Source of the DNA: Thiopontia sp013349825
GTDB taxonomy: Bacteria; Pseudomonadota; Gammaproteobacteria; GCF-002020875
Reading direction: 5' to 3'
Assembly: GCA_963981015.1 (NCBI GenBank)
Contig: CAXCCG010000043.1
Location: 1-21,770 of the forward strand
Length of the DNA: 21,770 bases
The notes beneath the pieces were generated by a model. It made no database searches, was not told the origin of the DNA, and saw nothing but the letters and a program-made list of their open reading frames with translations. Position numbers and translations under genes: made by a program. This document shows positions 1-7,249 of this stretch, piece after piece (the stretch's first letter is position 1; each line of letters opens with the position of its first letter).

Positions 1-262
1 ATTGGGCGCTATGGGCGTTAGGCATTTACACATGACTTATTCAGGGGTTCCTTAACAGGAGGCCGCTTCGGGTTCAGGCAGTGCTTCAAGCCGACCGGCT
101 GAATGTCTGCAAGGCGTATTGTCGATGAGCGGCAGGATGCAGCAGAGCCACCTAGGTGGCTGCCCGAGAAGGCTGTTGAGTCAATTGAATAATCGCTTGA
201 ACGCACGACCTGCTGGTAATGGTAATCTGACTCTGGGTTGCGGACACAGAGAGGAGCGGATA
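1..262. other. Non-coding stretch at the window start, no supported gene
   Basis: No reading frame here looks like a protein. The plus-strand frames open from the window edge stop at about 19, 33 and 55, so at most a few terminal codons of an upstream gene could be present, and they are not recognisable. A 62-codon minus-strand frame has low-complexity composition and no family resemblance. The only structure I see is the perfect palindrome at 146-161, listed separately, and a small hairpin (AGCC/GGCT) near 89-100. I saw no tRNA cloverleaf. Confidence 0.5.
146..170. repeat. Palindromic solo end related to the MITE-like repeat
   Basis: Positions 146-161 form a perfect 16-base palindrome, AGCCACCTAGGTGGCT, centred on CCTAGG. 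Reading right from 151, CCTAGGTGGCTGCCCGAGAA matches the left end of the repeat elements at 3064 and 8328 in about 17 of 20 positions. Reading left from the centre gives CCTAGGTGGCTCT, identical to the junction between the two right-end repeats at 8491-8503. It therefore looks like two element ends abutting, with no element body. The assignment rests on a hand alignment of a short sequence. Confidence 0.4.
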
Positions 263-291
263 TTGCCTATTTTATTGAATACTGATATAAT
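263..291 (+). promoter_or_regulatory. Sigma-70 promoter for the hybrid kinase gene
   Basis: TTGCCT at 263-268 (4 of 6 to the -35 consensus) is separated by exactly 17 bases from a perfect TATAAT at 286-291. The -10 box is preceded by TGA at 283-285, an extended -10 motif. Transcription would start near 298, giving a leader of about 60 bases. A purine-rich ribosome site, GAGGGTGAG (342-350), lies 6 bases before the ATG at 357. This is a sequence match only. Confidence 0.65.
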
Positions 292-356
292 GGGTCGTTA
301 TCTACCTCCTGCGGGCTCCCTGTTATCCAATCACTTACTGTGAGGGTGAGAATATA

Positions 357-2888
357 ATGACAATCAAGGGCAAATTAACATCGATCTCCGTTAGCCTGTT
401 ACTGGTTGGGCTCTTGCTTGGGTGGCAGAAATCTGTGATCGATGAGGATATCAGCAAGCTGGAGAGAGCTAAATTAACACTCTCTACTATCGAGAAGAAC
501 CTGCTAAGCATGAGGCGGTCAGAAAAAGACTTTCTCTTACGTCATAATCTGAAGTACAGAGAACGTTTTCTCACAACCTATTTTGATGTGAAAAAGAATA
601 TTCAGCAGCTACACGTCTATATGAAGGGGTATAGAGGGAAACATAAATATGCAGAGCAACTGGCCCCTTTTTTTGTTCAGCTCAACAGGTCTCTTGATCA
701 ATATTCCTCTTACTTTCAGATGCTTGTCACAATACAGTTGGAGATTGGAGCTGATCAAGAGAGTGGTCTCCGTGGAAAGGTGCGCAGTGCTGCCCATACT
801 GTAGAAAAAAGCATTCAGGATTTAGGTGACGCTAATCTATTGGGCGCACTGTTGATGTTAAGAAGATATGAGACAGACTTCCTGCTTCACCTTGATGGTC
901 AGTACCTCTCTCGGTTTGAGAGTAGCTTTAAGTTGGTTGGTGAAGAGATTAAACATACCCATCTACGCCCGGATAAGGGTGTGAATGATGAGGATACTCT
1001 ACATTCAATAGATTTGGCGCTGCATGTATATCACTCCCTTTTCTTGCAGTTGTCAGAGAAGATTAAACAAGTCGGTCTGAATGAAAATGAAGGGGTAAAG
1101 GGAGAGATGCGCTCTGTTGCTCATCAGGTGGAAGAGCTGTTGGAGCGTGAAAGTAAGCAGTTATATGGATATATTGCACTACACATAGATTCTCATAAAG
1201 AGATTCAAGCAGCTACTGCGCTCTCAGTTTTCTTGATGTTGCTGTTGAGTATCGCTCTGTTGGCAAGAAGCATTATTCGATCTACAGGCCAGTTAACCGA
1301 AGAGATTCGAATGGTTAAAACTGTTGGAGACCTCTCTAAACGTGTCGAAATCTATTCACAGGATGAAATCGGAGTTTTAGCGGCATCATTTAATGAAATG
1401 GTTGAAAAGATAGAAAAGGAGCATGAAGAGGTTATCGAGTTGCTCGAAAAGACACGAATCGCTGAAGAGGTGGATCATGCTAAGAACAATTTTCTGGCTA
1501 CAATGAGTCATGAGCTGCGTACCCCACTAGCATCTATCATTGGTAACAGTGATTTATTACTCAATAAAGTGAAAGATACTGCACACTTGGAGATGATTCG
1601 CTCGATTCATAGGTCTGGAAATTATCAACTGGCTTTGGTTGATGATATTCTGGATATATCGAAAATTGAATCTGGTACTTTTACTATTGAAGATGGTCCG
1701 TATACCTTTGTAGAGTTCATTCAAAATATCGAGCAGACCTTTTCTGTTATGGTGAAAGAGAAAGGGATAATCTTCACGGTAGAGCAGAAGAACCCGGAAC
1801 CATTTCAGCTATATGGAGATATACAAAGAATCAATCAGGTTGTAATCAATCTGATTGACAATGCTGTTAAGTTTACTGAAGAAGGCTCAGTTTCATTAAC
1901 TACAGAGGTGGTTGATCAGCAGCTGTACTTTACGGTTAGTGATACAGGGATCGGGATGCCCGCTGACGTAATCGATCAACTATTCAAACAGTTTTATCAA
2001 GCCGATAACTCGATTTCCAGGCGCTTTGGAGGTAGTGGACTCGGGCTGTTTATCAGCATGAATTTAGCCAAAATTATGGAGGGAGATATTCGGGTTGAGA
2101 GCGAAATAGACGAAGGGTCAATCTTTACCCTGGTGCTCCCCTATCAACAAAGTGACCTGCCTGCTGAGCAGTTTGAGGCCGGGCAGGAGAGTAGCTCCGT
2201 ACTAAGCGTTCGTCTGACAGGTAATGTGTTGATTGCTGAGGATACCCCTGACCTGCAGATATTTGAGCGGAAGCTGCTGGAGAATATGGGTCTGACGGTT
2301 ACTGTTGCCAGTAATGGTGAGGAAGCTGTGAGTCAGGAGCTGGAAAATCGATTCGACTTGATCCTGATGGATATGCAAATGCCGGTGATGGATGGGATTG
2401 AAGCGACCAAGCTGCTGCGTGCGACAGGAAGTGAGGTACCGATCTTTGCTCTCACCGCGAACGTGATGCAGAAACACCGGGATGCCGTCGATGAAGCCGG
2501 GAGTAATGGTTTTATATCGAAGCCGATCGATATTAAAGAGCTGATTAGTTCAATTAGGCCATTCCTGAAAGAGAGTCAAGAGGGGGGAACTCAACCAGAA
2601 ATCGAGGTAGGGCAGCTCGTTGATGATGAGATGAAAGAGGCCTTTATTAAGGTTGTACGCGAGCGAAAAGAGGGGCTGAAGGTTGCGGTCGAAAACGAAG
2701 ACTGGCCAGCTGTGAGAGGGTTGGCGCATGCAGTCAAGGGCACTGCCGCCACATTTGGGTATACAGCGCTCTCTGAATTAAGCAAAACCATACAGAATCA
2801 GGTAGATAATGCACAGATGGGGGAGGTGCCCGCTTTAACTGAGAAGCTCATTAATGAGTTAAGTGAAGTGTTATCAGATTCGGAATGA
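357..2888 (+). CDS. Tripartite hybrid sensor histidine kinase (HBM-like sensor, HAMP, HisKA, HATPase, REC, Hpt)
   Basis: An 843-residue inner-membrane sensor kinase with an ArcB/BarA-type multistep phosphorelay. One membrane segment lies near residues 8-24 and a second near 286-306; between them is a helical periplasmic region with two similar modules (RRSEKDFLL at 53-61 and RRYETDFLL at 169-177), as in helical bimodular (HBM) ligand domains. A HAMP linker follows (about 305-358). The HisKA H-box has H385 in SHELRTP. The ATPase has an N-box (N498, N502), a G1 box at D529 and GGSGLGL at 558-564. The receiver has phospho-acceptor D672 in LMDMQMPVMDG and ends with ALTAN and SKP. The C-terminal Hpt has H791 in AHAVKGTAATFG. 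All phosphorelay residues are present, so it should be active. No response regulator gene is adjacent, so ligand and output are unknown. It has its own promoter and ribosome site; the stop overlaps a small downstream ORF. Confidence 0.93.
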   Translation: MTIKGKLTSISVSLLLVGLLLGWQKSVIDEDISKLERAKLTLSTIEKNLLSMRRSEKDFLLRHNLKYRERFLTTYFDVKKNIQQLHVYMKGYRGKHKYAEQLAPFFVQLNRSLDQYSSYFQMLVTIQLEIGADQESGLRGKVRSAAHTVEKSIQDLGDANLLGALLMLRRYETDFLLHLDGQYLSRFESSFKLVGEEIKHTHLRPDKGVNDEDTLHSIDLALHVYHSLFLQLSEKIKQVGLNENEGVKGEMRSVAHQVEELLERESKQLYGYIALHIDSHKEIQAATALSVFLMLLLSIALLARSIIRSTGQLTEEIRMVKTVGDLSKRVEIYSQDEIGVLAASFNEMVEKIEKEHEEVIELLEKTRIAEEVDHAKNNFLATMSHELRTPLASIIGNSDLLLNKVKDTAHLEMIRSIHRSGNYQLALVDDILDISKIESGTFTIEDGPYTFVEFIQNIEQTFSVMVKEKGIIFTVEQKNPEPFQLYGDIQRINQVVINLIDNAVKFTEEGSVSLTTEVVDQQLYFTVSDTGIGMPADVIDQLFKQFYQADNSISRRFGGSGLGLFISMNLAKIMEGDIRVESEIDEGSIFTLVLPYQQSDLPAEQFEAGQESSSVLSVRLTGNVLIAEDTPDLQIFERKLLENMGLTVTVASNGEEAVSQELENRFDLILMDMQMPVMDGIEATKLLRATGSEVPIFALTANVMQKHRDAVDEAGSNGFISKPIDIKELISSIRPFLKESQEGGTQPEIEVGQLVDDEMKEAFIKVVRERKEGLKVAVENEDWPAVRGLAHAVKGTAATFGYTALSELSKTIQNQVDNAQMGEVPALTEKLINELSEVLSDSE

Positions 2889-3058
2889 GCGCCTGCAATG
2901 GGTTGTCTGTTCTCATTCAGGTCTGTAGCTACCAAAAAAAGTACCCCTCATCTCTAAATCAGTTGCTTTTGATGGATGATTTGGAAGGGGCTGAGCAAGC
3001 CGGACCACTTGATATCGAACTTGAAACGGTCCGTGTGGTGATCCAAAGAAGCGGTTAA
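2885..3058 (+). CDS. Small hypothetical ORF overlapping the kinase stop
   Basis: A 57-codon frame starts with an ATG whose last two bases are the first two of the kinase TGA stop (ATGA overlap), the layout of translational coupling. The product begins MSACNGLSVLIQVCSYQKKY, continues with an acidic, leucine-rich middle (QLLLMDDLEGAEQAG) and ends VRVVIQRSG. I recognise no family, signal peptide or membrane segment. There is no good independent ribosome site; an internal ATG at 2972 would give a 28-residue form. It stops five bases before the repeat element at 3064. It could be a real coupled small protein, the remnant of a longer gene, or chance. It is short and unsupported by homology, so confidence is low. 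Confidence 0.33.
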   Translation: MSACNGLSVLIQVCSYQKKYPSSLNQLLLMDDLEGAEQAGPLDIELETVRVVIQRSG

Positions 3059-3063
3059 AATTA

Positions 3064-3274
3064 CCTGGGTGCTTGTCCGAGAATAGAAGTCGTAACGAGG
3101 GGAAGCTGATTTGAGATAGATTTTGTCATCATTTGAGGCGAATAGTTCCACTATTTAACGAAAAGGATGGAAAAATATGGCCAAATTCAGCTTTTCCGCA
3201 GCAGGCTCTCTATTCTCGTACAAGCTCCTAGGTGTTTGTCCTCAGTAGATTCTCTATTCTCGGGCAAACTCTCA
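3064..3274. mobile_element. MITE-like inverted-repeat element, copy 1 (older, decayed ends)
   Basis: A non-autonomous, non-coding element. The left end at 3064-3086 contains GGTGCTTGTCCGAGAATAG. An inverted copy lies at 3210-3232 and a second, more decayed one at 3254-3274. Between the two right-end repeats is a further left-type repeat (CCTAGGTGTTTGTCCTCAGT, from 3227). The 169 bases from 3064 to 3232 align without gaps to 8328-8496 with about ten mismatches by hand count. An internal hairpin, AATAGT/ACTATT at 3141-3155, is kept with a changed loop. The outer boundaries carry TG and CA where copy 2 has TA, so any target duplication has decayed. It sits between the kinase/small ORF and mtnA and has no transposase. 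Confidence 0.75.
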
Positions 3275-3308
3275 GTGATCATAAAAAAACAAGTGAGGAT
3301 ATAGAGTC

Positions 3309-4370
3309 ATGATGATGGACCGTAAAGAGTCTCCTGCGATTCAGTGGGATGGAGAGCAGTTGATTTTGCTGGATCAGCGGTTGTTGCCGCAAGAGGAGAT
3401 CTACCTCACGATTCAGGATGTGGAGGGGGCGGCAGATGCCATTCGCAGTATGGTGGTGCGAGGAGCGCCTGCAATTGGAATTACGGCCGCCTATGGAGTA
3501 GTGCTGGCGGCACGCAATCGCCTGGGAGTGGATGCAGCTGCCCCGGCTTGTGTGGCATGGCGTTCAGCGTTGGAAGATGATTTGGATGAGTTGAGTCAGG
3601 CGCGCCCCACAGCGATCAACCTCCATTGGGCTATTGAGCGGATGCGTCTACTGTTGGATGGTGGTGAAGAGGGTCTGCTTGAGCGTCTGCAACGTGAAGC
3701 TGAGCAGATTCATCAGGAGGATATCGATGCCTGTAAAACCATGGGGCGGTTGGGGGCGGCCTATATTGAGTCTGGTAGCGGTGTGTTGACGCACTGTAAT
3801 GCGGGGGCATTGGCGACGGGTGGTTATGGAACGGCATTAGGTGTAATTCGTGCCGCCTGGGAAGAGAAGAGGCTCTCTGCGGTGTATGCAGATGAGACAC
3901 GCCCCTGGCTGCAGGGGGCACGGCTGACTGCATGGGAGCTGATTCGGGATCAGATTCCTGTTTCACTGCTGGCGGATGGTGCCTCGTCCTGGCTGATGAA
4001 GCAGAAAAAAGTGCAGTGGGTTGTGGTGGGGTCGGACCGTATTGCAGCCAATGGGGATGTGGCCAACAAGATTGGTACCTATGCGGCGGCCATTGCTGCA
4101 CGCTATCATGGGGTAAAATTTATGGTGGTGGCACCGACCTCTACCATTGATCGCGCAGTTCCTCATGGTGACCAGATCCCGATTGAGGTGAGAGAGTCTC
4201 AGGAGCTGTTTGCCTGTCTTGAGGGGGGGCGTATTGCGGCTCAGGATGCAAGTGGATGGAATCCGGTGTTTGATGTGACACCGGCAGAGCTGGTTGATGT
4301 AATTGTGACTGAGAAAGGGGTGGTTGAAAAACCGAACCGGGAGAAGATCGCGGCACTGTTTGAGACGTAA
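3309..4370 (+). CDS. mtnA: S-methyl-5-thioribose-1-phosphate isomerase
   Basis: Converts 5-methylthioribose-1-phosphate to the ribulose form in the methionine salvage pathway, a cytosolic step. The 353-residue protein has the family length and the eIF2B-alpha-like fold signatures: VVRGAPAIG near residue 50, THCNAG with the catalytic cysteine at 163, DETRPWLQGARLTAWEL near 195-211, and SDRIAANGDVANKIGTY with the catalytic aspartate at 243, then APTSTID. The start is ambiguous among three consecutive ATG codons (3309, 3312, 3315); GAGGA at 3295-3299 lies nine bases before the first, so I kept it. No other methionine-salvage gene is in view. The upstream repeat element separates it from the kinase, and gyrA has its own promoter 40 bases downstream, so mtnA may be transcribed alone. 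Confidence 0.95.
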   Translation: MMMDRKESPAIQWDGEQLILLDQRLLPQEEIYLTIQDVEGAADAIRSMVVRGAPAIGITAAYGVVLAARNRLGVDAAAPACVAWRSALEDDLDELSQARPTAINLHWAIERMRLLLDGGEEGLLERLQREAEQIHQEDIDACKTMGRLGAAYIESGSGVLTHCNAGALATGGYGTALGVIRAAWEEKRLSAVYADETRPWLQGARLTAWELIRDQIPVSLLADGASSWLMKQKKVQWVVVGSDRIAANGDVANKIGTYAAAIAARYHGVKFMVVAPTSTIDRAVPHGDQIPIEVRESQELFACLEGGRIAAQDASGWNPVFDVTPAELVDVIVTEKGVVEKPNREKIAALFET

Positions 4371-4388
4371 CCGTTGGGCGTGACAGAG

Positions 4389-4419
4389 ACGACATTTCTA
4401 TCTGTTTTCCTGCTATAAT
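4389..4419 (+). promoter_or_regulatory. Extended -10 promoter of gyrA
   Basis: TATAAT at 4414-4419 is preceded by TGC at 4411-4413, a perfect extended -10 element. A partial -35 (ACGACA, 4389-4394, 4 of 6) lies 19 bases upstream. An extended -10 tolerates a weak -35. Transcription would start near 4426, leaving a leader of about 50 bases before the gyrA ATG. No strong ribosome site is visible before that ATG. Confidence 0.6.
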
Positions 4420-4477
4420 CGCCGCTTTATTTGGGGCTGGAATTGGGTTTGGCCTACAATCGTGAATAACAATATTA

Positions 4478-7039
4478 ATGACTGAATTTGCAAAGGAAAT
4501 CCTCCCGATCAATATCGAGGAGGAGATGCGGAAATCGTACCTCGACTATGCCATGAGTGTAATCGTCGGGCGTGCGTTACCAGATGCTAGGGACGGGCTG
4601 AAACCGGTTCATCGCCGCGTGCTCTACGCGATGCATGAGTTGGGAAATGACTGGAACAAAGCCTACAAGAAATCGGCCCGTATTGTCGGTGATGTAATTG
4701 GTAAATATCACCCTCATGGTGATACGGCTGTCTACGATACCATCGTACGTATGGCTCAACCCTTCTCACTCCGTTATATGCTGGTGGATGGACAGGGTAA
4801 CTTCGGTTCTGTGGATGGTGATTCTGCTGCTGCGATGCGTTATACCGAGATCCGCATGTCCAAGATGGCACATGACCTGTTGGCAGATCTGGATAAAGAG
4901 ACCGTAAATTTCACCCCCAACTATGATGAGAGTGAGCATGAACCCGCGATCATGCCGACCCGGCTTCCGAATCTGCTGATTAATGGCTCAGAGGGGATCG
5001 CAGTGGGGATGGCGACCAAAATTCCACCCCATAACTTGACGGAGGTGGTGAGTGCCACCATTGCGCTGGTAGATAATCCTGAGCTGGAGATCAGTGATCT
5101 GATGGAGTATCTGCCGGGGCCGGACTTTCCAACCGGTGCGATTATCAATGGTGTCAAGGGTATTCATGAGGCTTATAAAACAGGGCGTGGGCGGATCTAT
5201 CTGCGTGCCCGTACCCATGTTGAGGGGGAGGAGGGCAAGAAGCAGACTTTGGTCGTGGATGAACTCCCTTTCCAGGTCAATAAAGCAAGGTTGTTAGAGC
5301 GTATCGGTGAGTTGGTGCGCGAGAAGAAGATGACTGGTATCTCTGCATTGCGTGATGAATCCGATAAGGATGGTATGCGCATGGTGATCGAGCTTAAGCG
5401 CGGTGAAGTGGCTGAAGTGGTGCGTAACAACCTCTTTAAGCAGACCGCGATGCAGAATGTGTTTGGTATCAACATGGTGGCGCTGGTAGATGGTCAACCA
5501 CAGCTATTGAATCTGAAGCAGGCTCTGGAGGTCTTTATTCGCCACCGTCGTGAGGTGGTGACCCGACGTACCATTTTTGAACTACGCAAGGCGCGTGAGC
5601 GCGCCCATGTATTGGAAGGGTTGGCGATTGCACTGACCAATATTGATCCGATTATTGCGTTGATCAAGTCTTCAGCAAACCCTGCCGAAGCGAAGACAAA
5701 ACTGATGGCACAAGGGTGGCCGCCGGGCATCGTCATCGATATGTTGGACCGGGGTGATGCAGCCGATACCCGCCCCGATAATTTGGAAGCGGGTTATGGC
5801 CTGGTTGATGCGCTCTATCACCTCTCGCCAGTACAGGCACAGGCGATTCTTGATCTAAAGCTTCACCGTCTGACAGGGCTGGAAAAGGACAAGATTCTTG
5901 ATGAGTATAAAGTGCTGCTCGACAAGATTGCAGAGCTGCTGAAGATTTTGCGTGACCCGGATCGGTTGATGGAGGTGATTCGTGAAGAGTTGGTGGAGAT
6001 GCGTGAAAAATATGGAGATGAGCGCAAAACTGAAATTACCCAGAGTGAGGCAGATCTTTCGTTGGAGGATCTGATTAACGAAGAGGATATGGTGGTAACC
6101 CTCTCTAACGGTGGGTATGCCAAGGCACAGCCAGTTGCAGACTACAGTGCGCAACGTCGTGGTGGTCGCGGCAAGAGTGCTGCCGCAACCAAGAATGAGG
6201 ACTTCATTGAACGGTTGATTGTGGCCAACAGCCATGACACCATTCTCTGCTTCTCAACGCGTGGGCGACTCTACTGGCTTAAGGTTTATCAACTGCCGCA
6301 GGCGGGACGCACAGCGCGTGGTCGTCCCATCAATAATTTGCTGCCGCTGCAGGAGGACGAGCGCATTACCGCATTCCTGCCGGTTCGGGAGTATGCTGAG
6401 GATCAATATGTCTTTATGGCCGCTTCGAGTGGTATTGTTAAAAAGACCCCGTTGAAGGACTTCTCCCGACCTCGCTCAGCCGGCATTATCGCAGTTGAGC
6501 TACGAGATGAAGATGAGTTGGTGGGGGTTGAGCTTACCAATGGTGAGCGAGATATTATGCTCTTTGCCAGTGGCGGTAAGGCGGTACGCTTTAATGAGTC
6601 CACAGTACGCGCGATGGGACGTACCGCGCGTGGGGTGAAAGGAATGCAATTGGAAGCGGGTGAGTACATCATCTCTCTATTGGTTCCCGAGAAGAGTCAT
6701 ATTCTCACGGCAACAGAACATGGTTTTGGTAAACGCACACCACAGGAGGAGTACCCCTGCAAGGGGCGTGGTACTAAGGGTGTGATCTCGATCCAGACCT
6801 CTGAACGTAACGGCGCTATTGTCGGTGCGGTGCAGGTCAATGAGGAAGAGGAGATTATGATGATCTCGGATGGCGGCGTACTGGTACGGACCCGTGTTTC
6901 TGAGGTCTCTACTCAATCACGAAATACCCAGGGAGTGACCTTGATTCGTCTCACCAGGGGCGAAAAGCTGGTGGGAATTGAACGTGTTGAGGAGAGTGAC
7001 TCACCGGATGATATCGGTGAGGAAGAAGACGATTCTTAA
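4478..7039 (+). CDS. gyrA: DNA gyrase subunit A
   Basis: The breakage-reunion subunit of DNA gyrase, which pairs with GyrB to introduce negative supercoils. The 853-residue length is usual for gammaproteobacteria. The N-terminus (MTEFAKEILPINIEEEM) is canonical, which fixes the start despite a poor ribosome site. The catalytic tyrosine is Y122 in AAMRYTE, the same number as in E. coli. The quinolone-determining segment reads HPHGDTAVYD, with Thr at 83 and Asp at 87; Thr83 is a natural variant in several species. The C-terminal wrapping domain begins with the GyrA box QRRGGRG at 559-565 and shows repeated beta-pinwheel blades. The tail is acidic (DDIGEEEDDS). Two and a half copies of a 13-base repeat start at its stop codon. 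Confidence 0.98.
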   Translation: MTEFAKEILPINIEEEMRKSYLDYAMSVIVGRALPDARDGLKPVHRRVLYAMHELGNDWNKAYKKSARIVGDVIGKYHPHGDTAVYDTIVRMAQPFSLRYMLVDGQGNFGSVDGDSAAAMRYTEIRMSKMAHDLLADLDKETVNFTPNYDESEHEPAIMPTRLPNLLINGSEGIAVGMATKIPPHNLTEVVSATIALVDNPELEISDLMEYLPGPDFPTGAIINGVKGIHEAYKTGRGRIYLRARTHVEGEEGKKQTLVVDELPFQVNKARLLERIGELVREKKMTGISALRDESDKDGMRMVIELKRGEVAEVVRNNLFKQTAMQNVFGINMVALVDGQPQLLNLKQALEVFIRHRREVVTRRTIFELRKARERAHVLEGLAIALTNIDPIIALIKSSANPAEAKTKLMAQGWPPGIVIDMLDRGDAADTRPDNLEAGYGLVDALYHLSPVQAQAILDLKLHRLTGLEKDKILDEYKVLLDKIAELLKILRDPDRLMEVIREELVEMREKYGDERKTEITQSEADLSLEDLINEEDMVVTLSNGGYAKAQPVADYSAQRRGGRGKSAAATKNEDFIERLIVANSHDTILCFSTRGRLYWLKVYQLPQAGRTARGRPINNLLPLQEDERITAFLPVREYAEDQYVFMAASSGIVKKTPLKDFSRPRSAGIIAVELRDEDELVGVELTNGERDIMLFASGGKAVRFNESTVRAMGRTARGVKGMQLEAGEYIISLLVPEKSHILTATEHGFGKRTPQEEYPCKGRGTKGVISIQTSERNGAIVGAVQVNEEEEIMMISDGGVLVRTRVSEVSTQSRNTQGVTLIRLTRGEKLVGIERVEESDSPDDIGEEEDDS

Positions 7040-7071
7040 AAGTAACTATTAAAAGTAACTATTAAAAGGTT
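7037..7071 (+). repeat. 13-base tandem repeat beginning at the gyrA stop codon
   Basis: TAAAAGTAACTAT occurs at 7037-7049 and 7050-7062, with a partial third copy from 7063 (TAAAAGG). The first three bases of the first unit are the gyrA stop codon. The AGTAACTATT part of both full units is perfectly complementary to AATAGTTACT at 7119-7128, the right arm of the hairpin listed next. Confidence 0.85.
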
Positions 7072-7095
7072 ACGAAAAAGGTTAAAGAATTTGAT

Positions 7096-7128
7096 AGTAG
7101 CTGTTCAGATTGTCCCTGAATAGTTACT
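7096..7128 (+). other. RNA hairpin in the gyrA-serC spacer
   Basis: GTAGCTGTTCAG (7097-7108) pairs with CTGAATAGTTAC (7116-7127) over 12 pairs, two of them G-U, around a 7-base loop; an A-T pair at 7096/7128 extends it. No T-run follows, so it is not a standard intrinsic terminator. The right arm could instead pair perfectly over 10 bases with either unit of the tandem repeat upstream. It may be an attenuator-like or mRNA-stability structure; function is inferred only. Confidence 0.5.
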
Positions 7129-7249
7129 CTGAAAATATAGTCTTACGTAAAGGGTAGAGGTCATGGGCGAAGGGGTGCTTTCGAATCCCTTTTGTCTTGC
7201 CCTCCTGTTGCGTGAGGAAATCTGACTGAAATGAAGAGGATAGAAAGAG

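Noticed and set aside
18..206. 62-codon minus-strand ORF at the window start
   Set aside because: No ribosome site, no family resemblance, and it crosses the palindromic repeat at 146-161.
7096..7128. gyrA intrinsic terminator
   Set aside because: The hairpin is real but is followed by CTGAAAATA, without a T tract, so I list it only as a structure.
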